From contig CAKUKP010000016.1 in the NCBI GenBank assembly GCA_934663625.1, positions 1 through 37,654 of the forward strand: a DNA stretch of 37,654 bases, in the 5' to 3' direction. The position numbers were made by a program, and so were the translations under genes. This document shows positions 8,715 through 15,096 of this stretch, one piece after another; position 1 is the first letter of the stretch, and every line of letters starts with the position of its first letter. Below the pieces are notes generated by a model. The model saw nothing but the letters and a program-made list of their open reading frames with translations. It was not told where the DNA came from and made no database searches. Source of the stretch: an uncultured Clostridia bacterium (GTDB lineage: Bacteria > Bacillota > Clostridia > Christensenellales > Aristaeellaceae).

Positions 8715-8925
8715 TCTCCAAAATCTCACGATTTTGTCGAGTGAGAAAAGGACTGCGGATTCCTGAAATTCTCACGAATTTCCGAGCGGAATCCTGACTG
8801 TTAGAATCGTTTTTTCGCCGCAAAACGGCAAACCTTCGGTTTGCCAATGCTCTGAAAAAACCAAATTCACCGCGCATGTCGCTGAATTTGATTGGACAGA
8901 TGGTTCTGCATCAGCTTGTTTGACA
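8715..8925. repeat. Structured repeat/RNA family 2, copy 1
   Basis: This shares long blocks with 36732-36915: CTCCAAAATCTCACGATTTT, TGCGGATTCCTGAAA, GCGGAATCCTGACTGT and CACCGCGCATGTCGCTGAAT. Nested stems are GGATTCC/GGAATCC around GAAATTC/GAATTTC, plus AAATTCA/TGAATTT. It carries an extra hairpin GGCAAACC/GGTTTGCC that the other copy replaces. The coding strand, if it is an RNA, is not clear. Confidence 0.7.
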
Positions 8926-8930
8926 GTCCG

Positions 8931-8963
8931 CGCCGTCCGCCCTATGGCGGACGGCGATTTTTT
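8931..8963 (+). terminator. Intrinsic terminator
   Basis: An 11-bp perfect stem CGCCGTCCGCC/GGCGGACGGCG is followed by GATTTTTT. It ends transcription from hsp20 or from the repeat element before it. Confidence 0.8.
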
Positions 8964-8974
8964 ATATCATCCGC

Positions 8975-9008
8975 GGCTAAAATACGGTTGAATCGTATTT
9001 TAGCCTTT
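8975..9008. terminator. Second hairpin, possible terminator
   Basis: A 12-bp perfect stem GGCTAAAATACG/CGTATTTTAGCC has a 7-nt loop and is followed by TTTT. It may back up the terminator just before it. Confidence 0.5.
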
Positions 9009-9047
9009 TGCGGTTCTGATTTCAGTTGACTTTTTAATCCATACGCC

Positions 9048-9076
9048 TTGAAAAGACGCCGCCATGCTGTTATGAT
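9048..9076 (+). promoter_or_regulatory. Promoter of the DUF1003-DUF2284 operon
   Basis: TTGAAA (9048-9053), a 17-bp spacer and TATGAT (9071-9076) lie 36 nt before the first start codon. Confidence 0.7.
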
Positions 9077-9111
9077 AAATGCGATCCATCCATACAGGGG
9101 AGGTTGATTGT

Positions 9112-9636
9112 ATGAAGGAAAATCGAAAACTGCTCAAAGAGGTATTGAAGGATATCCAACGGGATATGACGGACGAGGAAGTGCTGGCGCTGCTGGCGGA
9201 CAGTCGCGTTTCCGTTAGCCCCGCCGAAGAAAAGAAGCGCTATACGCTCGGCCAGCGCGCGGCGGATACGATCGCCCGATTCGCCGGCAGCTGGGCGTTT
9301 ATCTTTTCGTTCACGGGCGGTCTGGTGCTGTGGATGGTAGTCAACGCGCTGCTGGCGGCGCGTGCGTTTGATCCGTACCCGTTCATCCTGCTGAATCTGG
9401 TGCTTTCCTGCATCGCCGCCATTCAGGCGCCGCTGATTATGATGAGTCAGAACCGCCAGGAGGAAAAGGATCGCCGCCGCGCCGAAAACGATTATAAGGT
9501 CAACCTGAAAACCGAAATCATGATTGAAGATTTGTACGATAAGGTCAACGCCATCCTCGCCAAACAGACGGCGCTGGAAAAGCGATTGAATGCGCAAAAC
9601 GATGCTGCGGAACAGAAAGGAGCTTCCCATGAATAA
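9112..9636 (+). CDS. DUF1003 family membrane protein
   Basis: This 174-aa protein matches the DUF1003 pattern: RAADTIARFAGSW before a first membrane helix (FIFSFTGGLVLWMVVNAL), FDPYPFILLNLVLS in the second, then IQAPLIMMSQNRQ and a charged cytoplasmic C-terminal helix ending in a coiled-coil-like LYDKVNAILAKQTALEKRL. The biochemical function of DUF1003 is not established. ATG 9112 is preceded by GGGGAGG at 8 nt; the frame also reads 11 codons further upstream without a good ribosome site. It overlaps the next gene by 8 nt, indicating translational coupling with the DUF2284 protein. Confidence 0.9.
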   Translation: MKENRKLLKEVLKDIQRDMTDEEVLALLADSRVSVSPAEEKKRYTLGQRAADTIARFAGSWAFIFSFTGGLVLWMVVNALLAARAFDPYPFILLNLVLSCIAAIQAPLIMMSQNRQEEKDRRRAENDYKVNLKTEIMIEDLYDKVNAILAKQTALEKRLNAQNDAAEQKGASHE

Positions 9637-10168
9637 AACGGAAATGATTCAGCTTGCGCTGAACGAGGGCTTCAGCGCGGTGGAAACGATCGATATGAAG
9701 CAGGTGATCTTCGATCCCGCGTTTCGCCCGTTCTGCGAAGAAAACCTGTGCGGCCAGTACGGCGCGAATTATTCCTGTCCGCCCGACTGCGGCACGCCGG
9801 AGGAAATGAAGGCGCGCATTACGCAATATCCGAACGGAATCGTATTTCAGACCAAATGGCCCGTTACTGATTACACCGATACGCAGGCAATCCGCGCGGC
9901 GAAGCGCGCGCACAATCAGGGCATGCTGCGCGTGATCGAACGGATGAAGCAGGCGGGGCATACCGGCGTGATGGCGGGCGCGAGCTGCTGCAATCTGTGC
10001 GACCGCTGCGCCATTCTGGACGGCGAACCCTGCCGCGATGATGAACGGCGCTTTTCCTGCCTGTCCGCCTACTGCGTCTACGTAAAGGCACTGGCGGAGG
10101 CGTGCAGCATGGAATACATCTGCGCGGATGACCAGCTCGCCCTGTTCGGGCTGTACGCGTTCGCATAA
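9629..10168 (+). CDS. DUF2284 cysteine-rich metal-binding protein
   Basis: This 179-aa cytoplasmic protein has the DUF2284 signature: FRPFCEENLCGQYGANYSCP (Cys36, Cys41, Cys50) and Cys54, then a second cluster SCCNLCDRC, GEPC and FSCLSAYCVYV. These cysteines are thought to bind a metal or Fe-S cluster; the family's reaction is unknown. Start 9629 has AAAGGAG 6 nt upstream and overlaps the stop of the DUF1003 gene, so the two are one operon. It is followed by a 14-bp inverted repeat. Confidence 0.9.
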   Translation: MNKTEMIQLALNEGFSAVETIDMKQVIFDPAFRPFCEENLCGQYGANYSCPPDCGTPEEMKARITQYPNGIVFQTKWPVTDYTDTQAIRAAKRAHNQGMLRVIERMKQAGHTGVMAGASCCNLCDRCAILDGEPCRDDERRFSCLSAYCVYVKALAEACSMEYICADDQLALFGLYAFA

Positions 10169-10184
10169 TTTATAACTTCAGGAA

Positions 10185-10224
10185 ATCGGCGGCAGACCCA
10201 CATCCAACACGGTCTGCCGCCGAT
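10185..10224. terminator. 14-bp perfect stem-loop, possible bidirectional terminator
   Basis: ATCGGCGGCAGACC pairs perfectly with GGTCTGCCGCCGAT across a 12-nt loop. Only a weak T-rich tail follows on either strand. It could end the DUF2284 operon (plus) and a candidate minus-strand RNA. Confidence 0.55.
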
Positions 10225-10328
10225 TTGCGTATTTTCCCTTGAAATTCGATCCTGAAAAAGTGGGGGGTAAGGCTCATAAAGTCTTATCCCACTTCAACGG
10301 CCAACGAACCGTAAGTCCTCTGATAAGC
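10185..10328 (-). ncRNA. Candidate small RNA
   Basis: A minus-strand promoter (10335-10363) would drive an about 145-nt transcript with no protein frame. It contains the stem AAGTGGG-ATAAG/CTTAC-CCCACTT (about 10259-10294) and ends at the 14-bp stem-loop at 10185. I do not recognise the class. The remaining plus-strand sequence from 10225 to 10415 has no gene. Confidence 0.35.
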
Positions 10329-10334
10329 AAAACC

Positions 10335-10363
10335 AGTATAGCACACGATGCAGGATATTGCAA
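10335..10363 (-). promoter_or_regulatory. Promoter facing left in the gap before the Cys-rich gene
   Basis: TTGCAA (10358-10363), 17 bp and TATACT (10335-10340) lie on the minus strand. No minus-strand protein gene follows. Confidence 0.5.
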
Positions 10364-10415
10364 TATGCAATCGCGGCGAACGCAATATGCTTGTACATGC
10401 GGCGCCCATTTTTTG

Positions 10416-10444
10416 TTGCGTTTTTTTGTTTTCCATGCTACAAT
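10416..10444 (+). promoter_or_regulatory. Promoter of the Cys-rich secreted protein
   Basis: TTGCGT (10416-10421), a T-rich 17-bp spacer and TACAAT (10439-10444) lie 61 nt before ATG 10506. Confidence 0.7.
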
Positions 10445-10505
10445 ACGAATGAGCATACCATGTTGATTTATACTTTATAATAACCTGCTTTAAGGAGGGA
10501 AAAAG

Positions 10506-11720
10506 ATGAAAAAGTGGCTGCGGGTATGCCTTGCGGCGTTTATACTTGCGCTGATTTTGTGCGCCGGAAGCGCGTTGGCGGATACGCTGTTTTGTACCGT
10601 GTGCGATGATTGGGCTCCGGCGATATTTGTAAAAAACACCTATCATGATCAGGACGGGCACACCGTGATTCAAAAGTGCGCAAACTGCGGCGAACAATAC
10701 AGCGGCGGAACGGAGCCGCATTACGGCGGCGTGGCGACCTGCGCATCGAAAAAGATCTGCGCCGGCTGCGGCGCGGAATACGGTGCGTATGGCGATCACA
10801 AGTATGATGGCGCATGGGCGTACAATGCCGAGCACCACTGGCAGGAATGCACCGATTGCGCCGCGCGCAGAAATGAAGAAGCGCATGCGGATTCGGATCG
10901 CGATCATCTATGCGATGTCTGCGGCAAAAAGCTGTCCGAGCATGATTTTACGGCGGCGAACACCGATATGCAATATCTGAAAGCCGAAGCGAACTGCGTT
11001 TCCCCCGCGGTGTATTATAAATCCTGTACCATCTGCGGCGAAAAAGGCACGGATACCTTCGAATCCGGCGATCCGGATTTGAACAACCACGATCTGATGC
11101 GCCACGAAGCAAAGGCAGCGTCGTGTACCGAGCCCGGCTGGGACGCCTACGCCACCTGCGCGCGGTGTGATTATACCAATTATATCGAAATTCCCGCCAC
11201 CGGCCATGATTACGCGATCAAAACCGTAAAGCCCACCTGCGAAAAGGATGGGTATTCCAGCTACATATGCGCCGCGTGCGGCGATCATTTTATCGGGGAT
11301 AAAACCGCAAAACTGCTGCACTGGTACGCCGAATGGGCGGGCAACGGCGATGGCACGCATTCCGCGCCCTGCAAGCGCGAGGGCTGCGATCATATCGGCA
11401 CGACCGAATGCGCGGCGATTGAATATGCGCAGGATGATGCAGCGCTGATGGTCTGCCCCGTGTGCGGCGATGTATCGGACGGCACGCATCTTGCCTTGAT
11501 CGATTCCGCAAAGGCCGAGGGCGCGCGCCTGCCCATGGGCGAACTGGTCGTGCGCATCGGCGAAATCGCATCCGGCGAAACGATCATAAGCGCCGCCTTT
11601 GAATACGTCGGCAAGATCACCACGCCCGATGACGAAATACAAATCACCCTCCCCGACTCAAGCAGGCTGAGCCTGCACCCGACTGCTGCCGCGCTGGTCG
11701 GCAGTGCCGATAGCCAGTAG
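10506..11720 (+). CDS. Secreted cysteine-rich CxxC-repeat protein with repeat-derived C-terminus
   Basis: This 404-aa protein begins with a clear signal peptide (cleavage near SALA, residue 26), and ATG 10506 has AAGGAGGG 6 nt upstream. The mature part is a chain of about nine CxxC motifs (CTVC, CANC, CAGC, CTDC, CDVC, CTIC, CARC, CAAC, CPVC), many as CxxCG, with the connector IPATGHDY known from repetitive surface proteins of gut Firmicutes. Each pair could form a small zinc-ribbon or disulfide knot; function is unknown. The last ~25 codons lie in hairpin repeat copy B (ending VGSADSQ), so the native C-terminus was probably truncated or replaced. It is monocistronic, with its own promoter at 10416-10444. 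Confidence 0.8.
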   Translation: MKKWLRVCLAAFILALILCAGSALADTLFCTVCDDWAPAIFVKNTYHDQDGHTVIQKCANCGEQYSGGTEPHYGGVATCASKKICAGCGAEYGAYGDHKYDGAWAYNAEHHWQECTDCAARRNEEAHADSDRDHLCDVCGKKLSEHDFTAANTDMQYLKAEANCVSPAVYYKSCTICGEKGTDTFESGDPDLNNHDLMRHEAKAASCTEPGWDAYATCARCDYTNYIEIPATGHDYAIKTVKPTCEKDGYSSYICAACGDHFIGDKTAKLLHWYAEWAGNGDGTHSAPCKREGCDHIGTTECAAIEYAQDDAALMVCPVCGDVSDGTHLALIDSAKAEGARLPMGELVVRIGEIASGETIISAAFEYVGKITTPDDEIQITLPDSSRLSLHPTAAALVGSADSQ

Positions 11721-12310
11721 CTGCCGCGCCAAACGCAGGGCGTTTGATCCCAGTAGCTGCCGCGCTGGTTCGACGGCGGTCAGAGTGACCGCCGCAAAGC
11801 GACGTTTTTCTGCCCATAGATTCAAGGCAGAAAAACTGCGTTGGTGCAGCGATCTATGGGCTTCTCTCCCTCAGTCAAAACCTGCGGTTTTGACAGCTCC
11901 CCCATCAGGTGGAGCCAGGGGAACGACCTCATCCGCCGCTGCGGTGCCGCGTTTCAATCATCGATTGAAACGTCGGCAGCCTGCCTAAAGGCAGACCGGC
12001 AAACCAAACAGGTTTGCCGCCTTGCAGGCACCTTCCCCAGAGGGGAAGGCTTTTGGCGTAGCCCTTGCCTTCCTCTGATGATACGCACCGAAGACCCGCA
12101 AAGCGGGTTTCGGCAGCGCCGGACTGGCATTCAAAGAATGCGTCCGGGCTGGTCGCGCTTGCTGCAAGCAGCGGTGCCGCGCCTCAATCTTTGATTGAGC
12201 CGTCGGCAGTCTGCCTTTAGGCAGACCGGCAAACCATCAGGTTTGCCGCCTTACGCGACTGCTAAAGGAAGGTGGCATCGCGACTTGTCGCGATGACGGA
12301 AGGAGAGAAC
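11659..12310. repeat. Hairpin-rich dispersed repeat, copy B (nested)
   Basis: Hairpin GCAGGC/GCCTGC opens this copy, followed by GCTGCCGCGCTGG units, the stem CGGCGGTCA/TGACCGCCG and TTTTTCTGCC/GGCAGAAAAA. The TCTCTCCCTCAGTC module comes next (11862-11916; stem CAAAACC/GGTTTTG). A sub-module at 11938-12020 recurs at 12170-12250. The module ACCGAAGACCCGC...GCGCGACTGCT (12084-12263) splits the hairpin CCTTCCTCTGATGA|GGAAGG, so the copy is nested at three levels. It ends GGAAGGAGAGA. No protein is credible here. Confidence 0.85.
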
Positions 12311-12317
12311 TACATAA

Positions 12318-12350
12318 GTTTTGAAATCTCAAATCAATGGATTTCAAAAC
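12318..12350. repeat. 11-bp inverted repeat
   Basis: GTTTTGAAATC pairs perfectly with GATTTCAAAAC just after repeat copy B. Its role is unknown. Confidence 0.5.
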
Positions 12351-12387
12351 GTGAATCAGAACTACGCCCGAACAGAATAGAAACGCA

Positions 12388-12430
12388 GAATCCACGACCC
12401 TTAAATCTATGGGGTCGTGGATTCGTCTTT
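12388..12430 (+). terminator. Intrinsic terminator
   Basis: A 13-bp stem GAATCCACGACCC/GGGTCGTGGATTC is followed by GTCTTTT. It would end read-through from the Cys-rich gene and repeats before the ABC importer promoter. A further hairpin GCAGGCT/AGCCTGC at 12453-12467 with a T-rich tail follows. Confidence 0.75.
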
Positions 12431-12528
12431 TATAACACGGCAGTTGCTGGGTGCAGGCTCAGCCTGCCAGTTTTATTTTTGTTTTTCGAAATATGGGGTT
12501 TTGCGATGAAATAATTCCGAACGTTCGG

Positions 12529-12557
12529 TTGACATACATAAGAAATTACGATATAAT
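12529..12557 (+). promoter_or_regulatory. Consensus promoter of the Fe3+-type ABC importer
   Basis: TTGACA (12529-12534), exactly 17 bp and TATAAT (12552-12557) are a perfect sigma-A match 56 nt before ATG 12614. Confidence 0.9.
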
Positions 12558-12613
12558 GGTTAACAGACTGGAAAACGGAAGGGTTTTCCATAATGTGAAG
12601 GAGGTTTACCCCT

Positions 12614-13636
12614 ATGAAGAAAATGATTGCTGTCCTGCTTTGCCTGGTACTGGCTCTGGGCTGCGCCAGCGCCTTTGCCGCGGATCTGGTGATTTATTCC
12701 GCGCGCAACGAGCGACTGAACAACATCGTGATCCCCGGCTTTGAAGCCGCCACCGGTCTGACCGTAGAAATGATCACCGGCTCCACCGGCGAAGTGAACC
12801 AGCGCATCAAGGCCGAAGTAGAAAGCGGCAACGTAACCGTAGATATCCACTGGGCGGCCGATGAAACCATGCTGTCCGCCAACCGCGACCTGTTCCAGGT
12901 CTACGTATCCAAAGAGAACGACGCCATGATGCCGCTGTTCCAGAACGACGGCACGAACGTGTTCAGCCCCGCCTTTGCAGAGCCGAACGTAATGATCGTG
13001 AACACCGAAAAGCTGGAAGAAATCGGCGTGACCGTTGAAGGCTATGCGGATCTGCTGAATCCCGCGCTGAAGGGCAAGATCATCAGCGCCGATCCCGCAA
13101 ACTCCTCCAGCGCCTTCCAGTGCCTGATCGGCATGCTGTACGGCATGGGCAATGGCGATCCGATGAGCCAGGAAGCCTGGGATTTCATCGATCAGTTCCT
13201 GGTAAATCTGGATGGCAAGGTTGCCTCCTCCTCTTCCCAGGTATACAACGGCGTTGCCAACGGCGAATATTATGTGGGTCTGAGCTATGAAGATCCCTGC
13301 GTGGAACTGGAAGCCGCCGGCGAAATGCCCGTTAAGGTTGTATACGCCAAGGAAGGCACCATCTTCCCCGGCCAGAGCGTGCAGATCGTAAAGGATGCGC
13401 CGCATCTGGAAGCCGCGCAGAAGTTCGTGGACTATGTGCTGAGCGAAGAAGTGCAGACCGCGGTTGCCGCTGAGCTGAACCTGCGCCCCCTGCGCGCCGG
13501 CGTGCCGGTAAATTCCAAGATGATCCCCAACGAGGATATCAAGCTGTTCGATACCTATTCCGCGTCCTACATCGCCGAGCATAAGGCGGAAATCGTCAAC
13601 ACCTATCTGGAGCACGTTGAAATGATGATGGAGTAA
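12614..13636 (+). CDS. ABC importer substrate-binding protein, Fe3+/FbpA type
   Basis: This 340-aa exported protein starts with a signal peptide (LALGCASAFA; the Cys could be a weak lipobox), followed by VIYSARNERLNNIVIPGFE and MITGSTGEVNQRI, both typical of FbpA/AfuA-like ferric-ion binding proteins, and VANGEYYVGLSYEDPC. It would capture the substrate outside the membrane and hand it to the permease at 15097. ATG 12614 has a GAAGGAGG site upstream. The ATPase and permease follow in the same direction but are separated by about 370 nt containing a structured RNA-like element and a terminator, so the binding protein may be made in excess. The substrate (Fe3+ versus another anion or metal) is not proven. 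Confidence 0.88.
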   Translation: MKKMIAVLLCLVLALGCASAFAADLVIYSARNERLNNIVIPGFEAATGLTVEMITGSTGEVNQRIKAEVESGNVTVDIHWAADETMLSANRDLFQVYVSKENDAMMPLFQNDGTNVFSPAFAEPNVMIVNTEKLEEIGVTVEGYADLLNPALKGKIISADPANSSSAFQCLIGMLYGMGNGDPMSQEAWDFIDQFLVNLDGKVASSSSQVYNGVANGEYYVGLSYEDPCVELEAAGEMPVKVVYAKEGTIFPGQSVQIVKDAPHLEAAQKFVDYVLSEEVQTAVAAELNLRPLRAGVPVNSKMIPNEDIKLFDTYSASYIAEHKAEIVNTYLEHVEMMME

Positions 13637-13673
13637 TTCCATTTCAGATTTCAGTAAATCAGGAGATACTGAC

Positions 13674-13950
13674 AGCCCCTGAGAAACGCCGCAAGGCGCG
13701 GAGGCAATCTAGCAAATGAGGGAGTTTAGCAAAATGCACCGAATACCCGCAATGCGGGTTTCGGCAGCACCGCGCGAATCCTCCGGATTCCAGCGCGGGC
13801 TGGTCGCGCCTGCAAAACATTGCAGTGGCGCGACTGCTCTAATCTAAATGACCGAGATTTGCAAGCGAAGCCGACAAAGCAAGCAGGAATTTCAACTTTG
13901 CAAGAAGTTGTTCATGAAATTCCTGCGGTTGCGGGGTTTCTCAGCGGGCT
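13674..13950 (+). ncRNA. Structured RNA-like element inside the importer operon
   Basis: The outer arms AGCCCCTGAGAAACGCCGC (13674-13692) and GCGGGGTTTCTCAGCGGGCT (13931-13950) pair with one bulge and one mismatch. Inside are GCAGGAATTTCA/TGAAATTCCTGC (12 bp perfect) and unpaired conserved-looking stretches such as GAGTTTAGCAAAATG and TTTGCAAGCGAAGCCGACAA. A GATACT -10-like box at 13665-13670 sits just before it and a strong terminator at 13953-13981 just after. It has no coding character. The class is unknown to me; comparison with Rfam clostridial RNAs (for example raiA) is the obvious test. Confidence 0.55.
13738..13838. repeat. Nested hairpin module in the RNA-like element
   Basis: ACCGAATACCCGC...GCGGGTTTCGGCAGC, a variable stem GAATCC/GGATTC, and GTCGCGCC...GGCGCGACTGCT match the modules at 12084-12263 and 17851-17950. 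Here it occupies the middle of the structured element. Confidence 0.8.
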
Positions 13951-13952
13951 AA

Positions 13953-13981
13953 GGGGCTCTGCGCTTCGCGGAGCCCCTTTT
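13953..13981 (+). terminator. Intrinsic terminator/attenuator before the ATPase gene
   Basis: GGGGCTC-TGCG-CTT-CGCG-GAGCCCC is followed by TTTT. It lies 28 nt before ATG 14009 and would reduce ATPase and permease transcription relative to the binding protein. Confidence 0.8.
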
Positions 13982-14008
13982 CAGACGATAAGAAAGAGGT
14001 GTATATTT

Positions 14009-15094
14009 ATGGGCGTTGCCATTCAGGTGGACAATGTCGTCAAGCGCTACGGCGATCATACGGTAATCAACGGGCTTTCGCTGGAAATCAAGCCCGGCGA
14101 ATTTTTCACGCTGCTGGGCCCCTCCGGCTGCGGGAAAACCACGCTGCTGCGCATGATCATCGGCTTTAACACCATCGAGGGCGGCGAAATCCGCGTAAAC
14201 GATCAGGTAGTCAATAACATACCGACCAACAAGCGCAACATGGGCATGGTATTCCAGAATTACGCCGTGTTCCCCCACATGAACGTGCGCGATAACGTGG
14301 CCTACGGTCTGAAAACCCGCAAGGTTGCCAAGGTGGTGCGCCGCAAGCAGGCGGATGAAATGCTGAAGCTGGTGAAGATCAATCAATATGCCGATCGTAT
14401 GCCCGCCCAGCTGTCCGGCGGACAGCAGCAGCGCGTCGCGCTGGCGCGCGCCATCGTAATTGAGCCGGACGTACTGCTGATGGATGAACCGCTTTCCAAT
14501 CTGGATGCGAAGCTGCGCGTGGAAATGCGCAACGTGATCAAGCGCATCCAGCGCCAGATCGGCATCACCACCGTATACGTAACCCACGATCAGGAGGAAG
14601 CGCTGGCGATTTCCGATCGCATCGCGGTCATGCACGACGGCGTAATCCAGCAGATCGATTCGCCCAAGCGCCTGTATCAGCGTCCGGCGAATATATTCGT
14701 TTCCACCTTCATTGGCCTGAGCAACATCATCGCCGCCAACGTATCGGGCGGCATGGTGGATTTCGGCCATGGCTATCGGGTGGAAGGAATGTATCTGCGC
14801 GATGATGCGCGGGAAGCGGGCGAGGTCAAGGTAGCGGTGCGCCCCGAGGAATTCATCATCGCCGATAAGACCCAGACGGGCATCCCTGCCACGGTAAAGA
14901 GCAGCGTTTTCCTGGGCGTAAACATGCATTATTTCCTGGAGGACGCGGCGGGCAACGAAATCGAAGTGATGACGCCCTCCGATCTGAGCGAAATCATTCC
15001 GGATGAAACCGAGGTTCGCCTGCAGGTGGTAAAGGAAAAGATCAATATTTTCGATGCGGAAACCCAGTCCTCCCTGATTCGCGAGGGGGTGTAA
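14009..15094 (+). CDS. ABC importer ATPase, Fe3+/FbpC-PotA type
   Basis: This 361-aa cytoplasmic ATPase has Walker A GPSGCGKT (37-44), Q-loop Gln83, signature LSGGQ (135-139), Walker B VLLMDE (155-160) and H-loop His193, then a C-terminal TOBE-like regulatory region (about 240-361). The order, length and spacing match the CUT1/Fe3+/spermidine family. I chose ATG 14009 (AGAGGTG 7 nt upstream); the same frame is open 63 codons further up, but that stretch translates the structured element and terminator. The stop lies 2 nt before the permease start, so the two genes are coupled. Confidence 0.95.
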   Translation: MGVAIQVDNVVKRYGDHTVINGLSLEIKPGEFFTLLGPSGCGKTTLLRMIIGFNTIEGGEIRVNDQVVNNIPTNKRNMGMVFQNYAVFPHMNVRDNVAYGLKTRKVAKVVRRKQADEMLKLVKINQYADRMPAQLSGGQQQRVALARAIVIEPDVLLMDEPLSNLDAKLRVEMRNVIKRIQRQIGITTVYVTHDQEEALAISDRIAVMHDGVIQQIDSPKRLYQRPANIFVSTFIGLSNIIAANVSGGMVDFGHGYRVEGMYLRDDAREAGEVKVAVRPEEFIIADKTQTGIPATVKSSVFLGVNMHYFLEDAAGNEIEVMTPSDLSEIIPDETEVRLQVVKEKINIFDAETQSSLIREGV

Positions 15095-15096
15095 TC

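Noticed and set aside
11659..12310. CRISPR array
   Set aside because: Repeats are unevenly spaced, nested and hairpin-based, without regular spacers or cas genes.
13820..14008. 63-codon N-terminal extension of the ABC ATPase
   Set aside because: It would translate the structured element and the intrinsic terminator and places Walker A far from its normal position; ATG 14009 has the ribosome site.
12560..14929. Long minus-strand frames opposite the ABC binding protein and ATPase
   Set aside because: Shadows of well-defined transporter genes on the plus strand.
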